Origin: JBFFXF01 sp041569895
GTDB taxonomy: Bacteria > Planctomycetota > UBA8108 > JACQVS01
Assembly: GCA_041569895.1 (NCBI GenBank)
Contig: JBFFXF010000018.1
Coordinates: forward strand, 1-45,615
Length of the DNA: 45,615 bases
Reading direction: 5' to 3'
Shown here: piece by piece, positions 1 through 7,652 of the stretch
How the letters are laid out: each line of letters opens with the position of its first letter
Position numbering within the stretch: the stretch's first letter is position 1
The notes under the pieces: generated by a model
The model's input: only the letters and a program-made list of their open reading frames with translations
Databases searched by the model: none
Told to the model about the DNA's origin: nothing
Position numbers and translations under genes: made by a program

Positions 1-44
1 CGAAGTCGTCCGGCACGGCGAAAAAGAAAAAGAAAAAGAGCTGA
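1..44 (+). CDS. C-terminal tail of upstream gene, probably ribosomal protein L22 (partial)
   Basis: The only frame that closes with a stop at 42-44 reads KSSGTAKKKKKKS. This is a short lysine-rich tail of the kind often found at the end of ribosomal proteins. In the canonical S10 operon rplV lies directly before rpsC, so L22 is the likely identity, but this rests on position only. The 5' part lies outside the window and nothing of the folded domain is visible. Confidence 0.45.
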   Translation, partial: KSSGTAKKKKKKS

Positions 45-100
45 TCATGAGCTGTCCCGTGCGTACATGGACACCGGCGTTTTCCGATCCCGGGGCTCTC

Positions 101-125
101 GGGAACGGGAACGGGAACGGGAACG
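101..125. repeat. GGGAAC hexamer array, four units
   Basis: Four perfect tandem copies of GGGAAC lie in the 113-bp gap before rpsC, preceded by GGCTCTC. The same hexamer family (GGGNAC) forms one arm of the composite repeats near 32700 and 43400, so this may be a reduced copy. The rest of the gap (45-157) holds only the rpsC ribosome binding site, GAGGA near 147. Confidence 0.7.
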
Positions 126-157
126 GACAGAGCCGAGTGAGCGATCGAGGATAGCGA

Positions 158-826
158 ATGGGCCAGAAGACGCACCCCACGGGGTTCAGAATCGGGATCA
201 CCGAGAACTGGCGCTCGCGCTGGTACAGCAAGAAGAGAGACTTCGGACGCCTGCTGGTCGAGGACCAGCGGATCCGGGAGTTCATCAAGCGCGAGTACGA
301 GTACGCCGGCATCCCGAAGATCGAGATCGAGCGCGACATCGAGCGAGTGCGTGTCTACCTGCACACCGCTCGCCCCGGCGTCATCATCGGACGCAAGGGG
401 GCCCGCGTCGACAAGCTCAAGGACGACCTGCAGAAGATCTGCGGCCAGGAGGTGAAGCTCGAGATCCGCGAGATCACCAATCCCGAGATCAACGCCCAGC
501 TCGTCGCCGAGAGCGTCTCGCAGCAGCTCGTCAGGCGGGCGGCGTTCCGCCGCGTCATCAAGAACCACATCCGCTCCGGGATGGAGAAGGGCGCCCTCGG
601 CATCCGGCTCCACGTGGCCGGACGGCTCGGCGGATCGGAGATGGCCCGCCGCGAGAGTTCCGGCGAGGGCAAGATCCCGCTGCAGACGCTGCAGGCCAAC
701 GTCGAGTACGGCTTCGCCGAGGCCCGGACGACGTACGGCTCGATCGGCGTCAAGTGCTGGGTCTACCACGGACCGTACAAGGACGAGGAGGGTTTGCGCC
801 ATGGCGCTCATGCCAAAAAGGGTTAA
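158..826 (+). CDS. rpsC: 30S ribosomal protein S3
   Basis: 222-residue S3, close to the usual 210-235. The N-terminus MGQKTHPTGFRIGI is diagnostic. The type II KH RNA-binding domain follows with its GxxG-type loop in VIIGRKGARVDKL (about residues 76-88). The C-terminal domain contains the conserved run GIRLHVAGRLGGSEMAR. S3 sits at the mRNA entry of the 30S head and contributes to its helicase activity. The stop lies 26 bp inside rplP, so the two genes are probably translationally coupled. The start is supported by GAGGA six bases upstream. Confidence 0.98.
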   Translation: MGQKTHPTGFRIGITENWRSRWYSKKRDFGRLLVEDQRIREFIKREYEYAGIPKIEIERDIERVRVYLHTARPGVIIGRKGARVDKLKDDLQKICGQEVKLEIREITNPEINAQLVAESVSQQLVRRAAFRRVIKNHIRSGMEKGALGIRLHVAGRLGGSEMARRESSGEGKIPLQTLQANVEYGFAEARTTYGSIGVKCWVYHGPYKDEEGLRHGAHAKKG

Positions 827-1223
827 GCACCGGAAGCACCAGCGCGGCAAGGTGCGCGGCAACGCGACCCGCGGCAACTTCGTCGTCCACGGCGAGTACG
901 GCCTGCAGTCCCTGAACCGGGCCTGGATCACGGCCCAGCAGATCGAGGCGGGACGAATCGCCGCAAGCCACTTCCTCCGTGGCGAGGGGAAGGTGTATAT
1001 TCGGATCTTTCCCGACAAGTCGGTCACCGCGACTCCGGCGGAGACCCGCATGGGAAAGGGCAAGGGCGAGCCGGACTACTGGTGCGCGGTCGTGCGGCCG
1101 GGCACGATTCTCTACGAGGTCGGCGGCGGCATCCCCGAGGACGTCGCCAGACAGGCGCTGTCGCGCATCGCGCACAAGATGCCCGTCAACTGCCGCATGG
1201 TGACGCGTCAGGCCAAGGTGTGA
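801..1223 (+). CDS. rplP: 50S ribosomal protein L16
   Basis: 140 residues. The start MALMPKRVKHRKHQRGK matches the L16 N-terminus, and SRIAHKMPVNCRMV near the C-terminus is the conserved L16 ending. L16 contacts 23S rRNA near the A-site tRNA elbow. ATG 801 is preferred over ATG 810 because a strong GAGGAGGG lies about nine bases before it and it preserves the usual N-terminal length. It overlaps rpsC by 26 bp. Confidence 0.98.
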   Translation: MALMPKRVKHRKHQRGKVRGNATRGNFVVHGEYGLQSLNRAWITAQQIEAGRIAASHFLRGEGKVYIRIFPDKSVTATPAETRMGKGKGEPDYWCAVVRPGTILYEVGGGIPEDVARQALSRIAHKMPVNCRMVTRQAKV

Positions 1224-1233
1224 GATCGGAGCC

Positions 1234-1479
1234 ATGAAGATCGCGGATATCAGAAACCTGCCGGACGACGAGCTCGTCGCCGAGATCGGCAAGGCCCGGC
1301 AGAAGATCTTCAAGCTCGGCTTCCAGGCGAAGGGCGCGCCGGTCGAGAGCCCGGGCGCTCTCAAGAGCACTCGCAAGGACGTCGCCAGGATGCTGACGGT
1401 CCTGCGCGAGCGAGAGATCGCCAAGAAGAAGAAAGCAGAGTCGGCGCCGACCACGGGCACGCAGAGAGCAGACTCGTGA
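1234..1479 (+). CDS. rpmC: 50S ribosomal protein L29
   Basis: 81 residues, slightly longer than the usual 60-70 because of a tail ending KKKKAESAPTTGTQRADS. The core has the L29 pattern: an N-terminal helix with the start MKIADIRNLPDDEL and a second helix with KSTRKDVARMLTVLRERE. L29 lies beside the peptide exit and helps dock trigger factor and SRP. The gene starts 10 bp after rplP with GGAG upstream. Confidence 0.95.
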   Translation: MKIADIRNLPDDELVAEIGKARQKIFKLGFQAKGAPVESPGALKSTRKDVARMLTVLREREIAKKKKAESAPTTGTQRADS

Positions 1480-1529
1480 AACCGACGCGTAAGACAGACG
1501 CGTAAAACCGACGGCGGATACCAACGAAC

Positions 1530-1808
1530 ATGGCGGAAAAGAAAACCGAAGCACCGCGCGAGAACCGGCGCAAGGTCGTCGAGGGTGTCGTCGTCAGCGA
1601 TGGCATGGACAAGACGATCACCGTCGTCGTCGAGCGCATCGAGATGCACCCGCGGTACAAGAAGTACGTCCGTCGGAAGACCAAGATGAAGGCGCACGAC
1701 GAGAACGGCCAGGCGCGCGCGGGCGACCTCGTGCGGATCTCGGAGACGCGCCCGCTCTCGAAGACGAAGCGGTGGAGGCTCGTGGAGGTGCTCCGAAGGC
1801 CCGAGTGA
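1530..1808 (+). CDS. rpsQ: 30S ribosomal protein S17
   Basis: 92 residues. The OB-fold core is recognisable from KVVEGVVVSDGMDKTITVVV, followed by HPRYKKYVRRKTKMKAHD and the ending ISETRPLSKTKRWRLVEV, all typical of S17. It is a primary 16S rRNA binder in the 30S body. No strong Shine-Dalgarno is seen in the 50-bp gap before it; that gap carries ACGCGTAA twice. Translation may depend on coupling or on an unstructured start. Confidence 0.97.
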   Translation: MAEKKTEAPRENRRKVVEGVVVSDGMDKTITVVVERIEMHPRYKKYVRRKTKMKAHDENGQARAGDLVRISETRPLSKTKRWRLVEVLRRPE

Positions 1809-1832
1809 CGGGACCGGCGGGGGAATTGATCG

Positions 1833-2201
1833 ATGATCCAGATGCAGACATACCTGGACGTGGCCGACAACACCGGCGCCAAGCAGGTCCAGTGTATCAA
1901 GGTGCTCGGCGGCTCGAAGCGGAAGTACGCGCACATCGGCGACGTCATCGTGTGCGCCGTGAAGAAGGCGCTTCCGACGAGCGACATCAAGCAGGGTGAC
2001 GTCGTCAAGGGCGTCATCGTGCGCACGAAGAAGGCGGTTCGGCGGGACGACGGGTCCTACGTTCGCTTCGATCGCAACGCGGTCGTCGTCCTCGACAACG
2101 AGAACAACCCGCGAGGGACGCGAATCTTCGGCGCCGTCGCTCGCGAGCTTCGCCAGAAGCAGTTCATGAAGATTATCTCGCTGGCCCCCGAGGTGGTGTG
2201 A
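1833..2201 (+). CDS. rplN: 50S ribosomal protein L14
   Basis: 122 residues, exactly the family length. The start MIQMQTYLDVADNTGAK and the segments GDVVKGVIVRTKK, FDRNAVVVLDN and RGTRIFGAVARELR are L14 signatures. L14 sits at the subunit interface beside L19. GGCGGGGGAA lies just upstream of the ATG. The stop lies two bases before the preferred rplX start. Confidence 0.98.
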   Translation: MIQMQTYLDVADNTGAKQVQCIKVLGGSKRKYAHIGDVIVCAVKKALPTSDIKQGDVVKGVIVRTKKAVRRDDGSYVRFDRNAVVVLDNENNPRGTRIFGAVARELRQKQFMKIISLAPEVV

Positions 2202-2203
2202 CG

Positions 2204-2509
2204 ATGTATCTCCGGCGCGACGACACGGTCAAGGTGATCTCCGGCGCCTTCAAGGGCAAGACGGGAAAGATCCTGAAGATCCTCGAGGACGAGAACAAGG
2301 TGCTCGTCCAGGGCGTCAACGTGCGATTCAAGCACGTGCGCCGGAGCCAGAAGTACCCACAGGGCGGCCGCATCGAGAAGGAGCAGCCGATTCCCGCCTC
2401 GAAGGTGGCCCTGATCGACCCGAAGACGAACAAGCCGACGCGCGTCGGCTTTCGGCTCGAGAACGGCAAGAAGGTCCGTTACGCCAAGAGGTCGGGCGAG
2501 CCGGTGTGA
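2204..2509 (+). CDS. rplX: 50S ribosomal protein L24
   Basis: 101 residues. The KOW motif is clear near the N-terminus (DDTVKVISGAFKGKTGKIL), followed by VNVRFKHVRRSQKYPQGG and VGFRLENGKKVRYAKRSGE, the L24 ending. L24 is an assembly-initiating 50S protein near the exit tunnel. A GTG at 2198, overlapping the rplN stop, is an alternative start two codons upstream. ATG 2204 is preferred because GAGGTGG is then about seven bases away. Confidence 0.96.
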   Translation: MYLRRDDTVKVISGAFKGKTGKILKILEDENKVLVQGVNVRFKHVRRSQKYPQGGRIEKEQPIPASKVALIDPKTNKPTRVGFRLENGKKVRYAKRSGEPV

Positions 2510-2551
2510 AACGATTATCGAGCACGAAGTGAGTGTGAGCGCAGTCGAGAC

Positions 2552-3091
2552 ATGGCGCGACTCCTCGAAAAGTATCAGAAAGAGATCGTCCCACGCCTGA
2601 CGGAGCAGTTCTCCTACGACAACCACCACGAGGTGCCGTCGATCGAGAAGATCACGGTCTCGATGGGCGTCGGCAAGGCGGTCGAGAACGGCAAGCGGCT
2701 CGAGGCGGCGGTCAACGAGCTGTCGCTGGTGACGGGCCAGAAGCCGGTCGTCACCCGCGCGCGGAAGTCGATCTCCGGTTTCCGGCTGCGCGAGGGCGCG
2801 CCGATCGGCTGCAAGGTGACGCTGCGCGGCCGGCGGATGTACGAGTTCTTCGATCGCCTGATCAGCGTGGTGATCCCCCGAATTCGTGACTTCCGCGGCT
2901 TCGACCAGAAGGCGTTCGACGGACGCGGAAACTACTCGCTGGGGCTGGCCGAGCAGGTCGTGTTCCCCGAGATCAACATCGATGACGTCGAGTTCGTGCA
3001 GGGGATGAACGTCGCGCTGACGATCAGGAACTCCTCCGACGAGGAGTCTCTCGCGCTTCTGCAGCACTTCGGCTTCCCCTTCAGGAGGTAA
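2552..3091 (+). CDS. rplE: 50S ribosomal protein L5
   Basis: 179 residues, the normal length. Conserved segments include LTGQKPVVTRARKS-like LVTGQKPVVTRARKSIS, GAPIGCKVTLRGRRMYEF and FPEINIDDVEFVQGMNV. L5 binds 5S rRNA and places it in the 50S central protuberance, contacting the P-site tRNA. It ends four bases before rpsZ, which suggests tight coupling. Confidence 0.98.
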   Translation: MARLLEKYQKEIVPRLTEQFSYDNHHEVPSIEKITVSMGVGKAVENGKRLEAAVNELSLVTGQKPVVTRARKSISGFRLREGAPIGCKVTLRGRRMYEFFDRLISVVIPRIRDFRGFDQKAFDGRGNYSLGLAEQVVFPEINIDDVEFVQGMNVALTIRNSSDEESLALLQHFGFPFRR

Positions 3092-3095
3092 GAGC

Positions 3096-3281
3096 GTGGC
3101 CAAGACATCGTGGAGAGTCAAACAGCTGCAGCCCGCAAAGTTCTCCACGCGGCGCTACAACCGGTGCCAGCTGTGTGGCCGGAGGCGCGGGTACTACCGC
3201 AAGTTCCAGGTGTGCCGTGTCTGTCTGCGCGTGCTCGCGCTGCGCGGGGAGATCCCCGGGCTTCGCAAGGCGAGCTGGTGA
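3096..3281 (+). CDS. rpsZ: 30S ribosomal protein S14, zinc-binding (type Z)
   Basis: 61 residues, the short zinc form of S14. The four ligands are C24, C27, C40 and C43 in CQLC...CRVC, and the ending LRGEIPGLRKASW is typical. It starts with GTG, supported by AGGAGG at the end of rplE. S14 helps assemble the 30S head with S3 and S10. The type Z form means zinc is needed. No zinc-free paralog is in the window. Confidence 0.98.
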   Translation: MAKTSWRVKQLQPAKFSTRRYNRCQLCGRRRGYYRKFQVCRVCLRVLALRGEIPGLRKASW

Positions 3282-3329
3282 GCGACGCCCGGCGCGAACG
3301 CCGGGCAAGAGCAACGGAGTAATTGAAAC

Positions 3330-3728
3330 GTGAGCATGACCGACCCGATCGCGGACCTTCTGACGCGGATCCGGAACGGTCTCCGGATCGAGTCCCGGAG
3401 CATCACCGTGCCGCATTCGAAGATCAAGAAGGCGATCGCCGAGGTTCTCAAGACCGAGGGGTACATTCGCGACTGGAACTCGGAGCTCGTCGAGGGCCGG
3501 GGACAGATCAGGATCGATCTGAAGTACGGTCCCGACGGCGAGCAGGTGATCCGTCACATCCAGCGCGTGTCGAAGCCCGGTCGGCGCGTCTACCGCGGCG
3601 TCGAGGATCTTCCCGAGCCGCTCAACGGTCTCGGCATCGCGATCTTGTCGACGTCACGGGGCGTGATGACGAGCGCCAGCGCCAAGAAGGAGAACGTCGG
3701 CGGCGAGGTCCTCTGCGAGGTCTGGTGA
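3330..3728 (+). CDS. rpsH: 30S ribosomal protein S8
   Basis: 132 residues. GTG 3330 gives MSMTDPIADLLTRIRNG, which aligns with the well-known S8 N-terminus; ATG 3336 is an alternative. The C-terminus GLGIAILSTSRGVMTSASAKKENVGGEVLCEVW is the conserved rRNA-binding half. S8 binds the 16S central domain and, in E. coli, represses the spc operon by binding a leader within it. I did not identify the equivalent leader structure here. Confidence 0.98.
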   Translation: MSMTDPIADLLTRIRNGLRIESRSITVPHSKIKKAIAEVLKTEGYIRDWNSELVEGRGQIRIDLKYGPDGEQVIRHIQRVSKPGRRVYRGVEDLPEPLNGLGIAILSTSRGVMTSASAKKENVGGEVLCEVW

Positions 3729-3741
3729 CGGAGTCCGAGAC

Positions 3742-4293
3742 GTGTCCAGAATAGGCAAGCAACCGATCAGTGTCCCGTCCGGCGTCAAGGTGTCGGTGTC
3801 CGGGGGTGAGGTCAAGGTCGAGGGACCGAAGGGCAAGGTCGCGGGCTCGTTCCGCGGCGAGGCCAGAATCACCCACGACGCGTCGGCCGGCCGCATCGTC
3901 ATCGAGTGCAAGGGCGAGACCAAGTTCGCGCGCGCGTATCACGGAACGACGCGGGCGCTGATCGCCAACATGGTGAAGGGCGTCTCCGAGGGCTTCAAGA
4001 AGAGCCTGGAGATCGTCGGCGTCGGCTACAACGCCAAGCTGCAGGGGAAGAAGCTCGTCCTGCAGATCGGCTTCTGCCACCCGGTCGAGCTCCCGGTTCC
4101 CGAGGGTATCCAGGTGGAGATCCCCCAGCCGACGAGGATCAACCTCTCCGGCGCCGACAAGCAGCAGGTCGGCGAGTTCGCGGCGCAGATTCGCCGCGTC
4201 CGTCCCCCCGAGCCCTACAAGGGGAAGGGGATCCGGTACGAGGGCGAGCATATCATCAGGAAGGCCGGCAAGGCGTTCGGAGCCGGCGCGTAG
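3742..4293 (+). CDS. rplF: 50S ribosomal protein L6
   Basis: 183 residues. The start MSRIGKQPISVPSGVKV is canonical. Two repeated alpha/beta domains follow, and the C-terminal signature reads PPEPYKGKGIRYEGE. L6 lies by the sarcin-ricin loop. The start codon is GTG at 3742, 14 bp after the rpsH stop. Confidence 0.98.
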   Translation: MSRIGKQPISVPSGVKVSVSGGEVKVEGPKGKVAGSFRGEARITHDASAGRIVIECKGETKFARAYHGTTRALIANMVKGVSEGFKKSLEIVGVGYNAKLQGKKLVLQIGFCHPVELPVPEGIQVEIPQPTRINLSGADKQQVGEFAAQIRRVRPPEPYKGKGIRYEGEHIIRKAGKAFGAGA

Positions 4294-4315
4294 AGGCGTC
4301 CGCCGGATAGACGTC

Positions 4316-4687
4316 ATGGACCAGAACAAGAAAAAGCAGAAGAGGCGGTTGCGGCGAAAGCTGCACATTCGCGGCCGCGTGACCGGGTCGGCAGAGAAGC
4401 CCCGGCTGACGGTCTTTCGCAGCAACAAGCACATCTACGGACAGCTCGTCGACGACCAGCGGGGCGTGACGATCGCCTCGGCCTCGTCGGTCGCGAAGGA
4501 TGTGCGCAGCAAGATCGAGGGCTCCAGCGGCGGCCGCAAGGCCGCCGAGATCGTCGGCGGCGTGCTCGCCGAGCGCGCCAAGGCCGCCGGCATCTCCCAG
4601 GTCGTCTTCGACCGCAACGGGTACAAGTTTCACGGCCGGATCAAGGTGCTCGCCGAGGCGGCGCGGAAGGCCGGACTGAAGCTCTGA
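4316..4687 (+). CDS. rplR: 50S ribosomal protein L18
   Basis: 123 residues. Typical L18 features are the basic N-terminus, RLTVFRSNKHIYGQLVDD, and the C-terminal VVFDRNGYKFHGRIKVLAEAAR. L18 binds 5S rRNA with L5. The gap to rpsE is 67 bp, slightly longer than others in the operon. Confidence 0.97.
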   Translation: MDQNKKKQKRRLRRKLHIRGRVTGSAEKPRLTVFRSNKHIYGQLVDDQRGVTIASASSVAKDVRSKIEGSSGGRKAAEIVGGVLAERAKAAGISQVVFDRNGYKFHGRIKVLAEAARKAGLKL

Positions 4688-4754
4688 TGACCTCTCGGGT
4701 GTGATATCGTTGGACTCTGATTCGCTCGCATGAGCGCCGACAGGAGCGTTGACC

Positions 4755-5501
4755 TTGGCAGACGACAAGGATAAAGAGAAAGAGAAGGCGAAAGGCGCCG
4801 AGCCGGAAGCGAAGGCTGCCGAATCGAGCTCCCCGGACACCGCGAAGGACGGTGATGGCGCGGCGGACCAGCGCGCTCCCGCTCCGTCGGCGGGTCCGGT
4901 GCGCGGCGGACCGCGGGGCGGTCGTGGCGGCGGCCCGCCGGGGCGCGGCCCGGGGCGTGGTCCCGGACGTGGTCCCGGTCGTGGGCCCGGACGCGGACGC
5001 GGTCCGCGTGGGCGCGGCCGACCGGGCGATGAGGAGGAGAGCCGTTACGAGGAGCGTGTCATCAAGATCAACCGCTGCGCCACCGTCGTCAAGGGTGGCC
5101 GGCGCTTCAGCTTCAGCGCGCTCGTCGTGGTCGGGGACCGCAAGGGACAGATCGGCATCGGGTTCGGCAAGGCGAACGAGGTGCCGCCGTCGGTCGAGAA
5201 GGCGGTCAAGGACGGCGAGAAGAACCTCTTCAAGGTCTCGCTCGACGGGGGCACGATTCCCCACGAGGTGATCGGTCGCTACCGGTCGTCCAGGGTCGTC
5301 ATGCTGCCGGCCGCGGAGGGAACCGGCGTCATCGCCGGATCGACGGTGCGCGCCGTCGTCGAGTGCGCCGGGATCAAGAACATCCTCACGAAATCGATGG
5401 GCAGCAACAACCCCGTCAACCTCGCCAAGGCCGCCGCCGAGGGCCTGCGGCTGTTGCGCACGCGCGAGGAGATCTCCAGGCTGCGAGGGGTGACCTCATG
5501 A
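4755..5501 (+). CDS. rpsE: 30S ribosomal protein S5 with RG-rich N-terminal extension
   Basis: 248 residues against about 165-175 for typical S5. The conserved body begins near residue 100: ERVIKINRCATVVKGGRRFSF, then GKANEVPPSVEKAV and TKSMGSNNPVNLAKA. S5 lies at the 30S back and affects decoding accuracy. The first 48 residues are charged and K/E/A-rich. Residues 50-90 are a glycine/arginine/proline tract of GRGP units, written by an imperfect 12-bp tandem repeat at about 4938-5010. TTG 4755 is preferred over TTG 4749 because AGGAG (4742-4746) is then eight bases away. No in-frame start exists that would remove the extension entirely. Confidence 0.96.
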   Translation: MADDKDKEKEKAKGAEPEAKAAESSSPDTAKDGDGAADQRAPAPSAGPVRGGPRGGRGGGPPGRGPGRGPGRGPGRGPGRGRGPRGRGRPGDEEESRYEERVIKINRCATVVKGGRRFSFSALVVVGDRKGQIGIGFGKANEVPPSVEKAVKDGEKNLFKVSLDGGTIPHEVIGRYRSSRVVMLPAAEGTGVIAGSTVRAVVECAGIKNILTKSMGSNNPVNLAKAAAEGLRLLRTREEISRLRGVTS

Positions 5502-6079
5502 AGATTCACGACGTCCTCGGCGTCGCGCCGGCGAGGAAGTCGCGCAAGCGTCGCGGCCGCGGCGACGGCAGCGGGCTCGGGGGCACCTCGGGCCGCGGCC
5601 ACAAGGGCGCCAAGGCGCGCGCGGGCTGGAAGTCCCGGTACGGTTACGAGGGCGGGCAGATGCCGATCGCCCGGCGACTGCCGAAGCGCGGTTTCAAGAA
5701 CAGCCTCTTCACGACCCGCTACGACGTGATCAACCTCGGTCGGCTCGAGCGCGGCTTCGAGAACGGGGACACCGTCAATCTCGAGACGGTCGCGTCACGG
5801 CTCGGATTCAGTCCGCAGTTCGGGCGCCTGAAGATTCTCGGAACCGGCGAGCTGACGAAGAAGCTGACGGTGGCGGCCCACAAGTTCTCCAGGAGCGCGC
5901 GCGAGAAGATCGAGGCCGCCGGCGGCACCTGCACGGTGCTGGAGACCCGCGTGACCTCCGAAAAAAAGGCGAAGACCAGGAGCGACAAGCCCGGCGGCAA
6001 GCGCGCCGGCGCACCCAGGGAGAAGAGCGCCGGGCCGGCGTCACCCGGAGGTGAGGCCGCCGGGAAAGCGGATCGTTGA
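5498..6079 (+). CDS. rplO: 50S ribosomal protein L15
   Basis: 193 residues, about 45 longer than typical. The N-terminal half is diagnostic: RKRRGRGDGSGLGGTSGRGH, then GGQMPIARRLPKRGF. The fold ends near KIEAAGGTCTVLE, and the last 45 residues are a K/R/G/A-rich low-complexity tail. ATG 5498 overlaps the rpsE stop (ATGA), which implies coupled translation. In most operons rpmD (L30) lies between rpsE and rplO; the overlap leaves no room for it here. Confidence 0.97.
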   Translation: MKIHDVLGVAPARKSRKRRGRGDGSGLGGTSGRGHKGAKARAGWKSRYGYEGGQMPIARRLPKRGFKNSLFTTRYDVINLGRLERGFENGDTVNLETVASRLGFSPQFGRLKILGTGELTKKLTVAAHKFSRSAREKIEAAGGTCTVLETRVTSEKKAKTRSDKPGGKRAGAPREKSAGPASPGGEAAGKADR

Positions 6080-6218
6080 CGGCGCCCGGCGGCGCGCGTG
6101 TCAAGAACCGCGGTCGCGCGACCGTCTCGGAGAGCAGCGTCAAGGAACGCCGGGGGGCGCCCGAAGACAGGGTCGGGCGCAGCGGAGAGTAGCGGAACAC
6201 GACGTGAAGGCCTAGCCG

Positions 6219-7637
6219 ATGTCCAGCGTCTTCAGAATCATCCGAGATATCTGGAAGATCCCCGAGCTCAAGCGACGGATCTTCTGGACGTTCCTCCTTC
6301 TGCTCGTCTTCCGGATCGGGTTCCACATCTACCTCCCCGGGATCGACGTCGAGCGGTTCACCGCCGCCGCCGCCAGCAAGGAGAACCGGGGCGTCCTCGA
6401 CTGGATCACCTACGCCAGCTCGCTCACCGGCGGTCAATTCGACTCTCCCGTCGTCTTCTCCCTGGGGATCATGCCGTACATCACGGCATCGATCATCTTC
6501 TCGCTCCTGGTCAAGGTGTTTCCCCGTCTCGACGCGCTCTCCAAGGAAGGGGAGCAGGGCCGCAAGACGATCAACCGCTACACCCGCTACGCCACGGTGC
6601 TGATCTGCATCGTCCAGTCGCTCCTGCTGGTCAACCAGTGGAGCTCACCGACCGGCGGTCAGTTCGTCCTCACGGATCCCCAGAGCACGCTGCTGATCCC
6701 GTTCCTCCAGATACTCTGTCTGACCACCGGAAGCATCTTCCTGATGTGGCTCGGAGAGAAGATCACCGAGGTCGGCATCGGCAACGGCACGTCGCTGCTG
6801 ATCATGGTTGGCATCATCGCGGCGCTGCCCGGCGCGTTCACGACGCAGATCCAGGACGTCCTCAAGGCGCCGCCGGACACCAAGCCGTTCCTGGTCGTCA
6901 AGGGGCTGACGCTGGTCGCCCTCTACTTCGCGGTCGTCGCGGGCGTCGTGTTCATCACCAAGGGTCAGAGACGGATCCCGGTTCAGCAGCAGCGCTCGGT
7001 CCGCGGGCGGCGAGTCTACGGGGGCCAGCGATCCTACATGCCCTTCCGCGTCAACCCGGCCGGCGTGCTTCCGATCATCTTCGCGCAGTCGCTGATCGTC
7101 CTGCCGGTCGGCCTGCTCGGCTACATCGCCGGCAACCCGTCGCTTCCGGAGTGGCTGCGGGGCTTCATGAACTCGATGTACGCCGCGTTCCAGGGGTCGA
7201 CGTCGTTTATGTACGTCACGACGTACGTGGGAATGATCATCTTCTTCACGTACTTCTGGACCAGCCTGATGTTCAACCCGGTCGAGATCGCCAACAACAT
7301 GAAGGAGTACGGGAGTTTCATCCCGGGAATCCGACCGGGCAAGCGGACCGCCGAGTACCTCGAGAAGGTGATGAAGCGAATCACTCTCGCGGGGGCGGCG
7401 TTCCTCGCGGTGATCGCTCTCGTGCCTCAGTTGATCAGCGAGGGTCTCAAGGTCGAGTACATCGTGTCGAGCTTCCTCGGCGGCACCGGAATCCTGATCA
7501 TCGTGGGTGTCGCGCTCGACCTCGTGGACAAGATCGAGGCGCAGCTCCTCGTTCGCCAGTACGAGGGATTCATGCGTGGCGGCGATGGACCCGGGCGCGG
7601 TGGCGGACCGGTCAAGAAGCCGGCGCCGACCGTGTGA
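6219..7637 (+). CDS. secY: Preprotein translocase channel subunit SecY
   Basis: 472 residues with about ten membrane helices. It forms the lateral-gated channel with SecE/SecG and is fed by SecA or ribosomes. Recognisable segments are FLLLLVFRIGFHIYLPGID (TM1), GIMPYITASIIFSLL (TM2), GNGTSLLIMVGI, RVNPAGVLPIIFAQSL and FNPVEIANNMKEYGSFIPGI, which leads to the cytoplasmic loop GIRPGKRTAEYLEKV. The C-tail is glycine-rich. A 139-bp gap with no recognisable gene separates it from rplO. The secreted proteins at 17682, 23242 and 24741 would be clients. Confidence 0.98.
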   Translation: MSSVFRIIRDIWKIPELKRRIFWTFLLLLVFRIGFHIYLPGIDVERFTAAAASKENRGVLDWITYASSLTGGQFDSPVVFSLGIMPYITASIIFSLLVKVFPRLDALSKEGEQGRKTINRYTRYATVLICIVQSLLLVNQWSSPTGGQFVLTDPQSTLLIPFLQILCLTTGSIFLMWLGEKITEVGIGNGTSLLIMVGIIAALPGAFTTQIQDVLKAPPDTKPFLVVKGLTLVALYFAVVAGVVFITKGQRRIPVQQQRSVRGRRVYGGQRSYMPFRVNPAGVLPIIFAQSLIVLPVGLLGYIAGNPSLPEWLRGFMNSMYAAFQGSTSFMYVTTYVGMIIFFTYFWTSLMFNPVEIANNMKEYGSFIPGIRPGKRTAEYLEKVMKRITLAGAAFLAVIALVPQLISEGLKVEYIVSSFLGGTGILIIVGVALDLVDKIEAQLLVRQYEGFMRGGDGPGRGGGPVKKPAPTV

Positions 7638-7652
7638 TTTCCCGCCCAAGCC

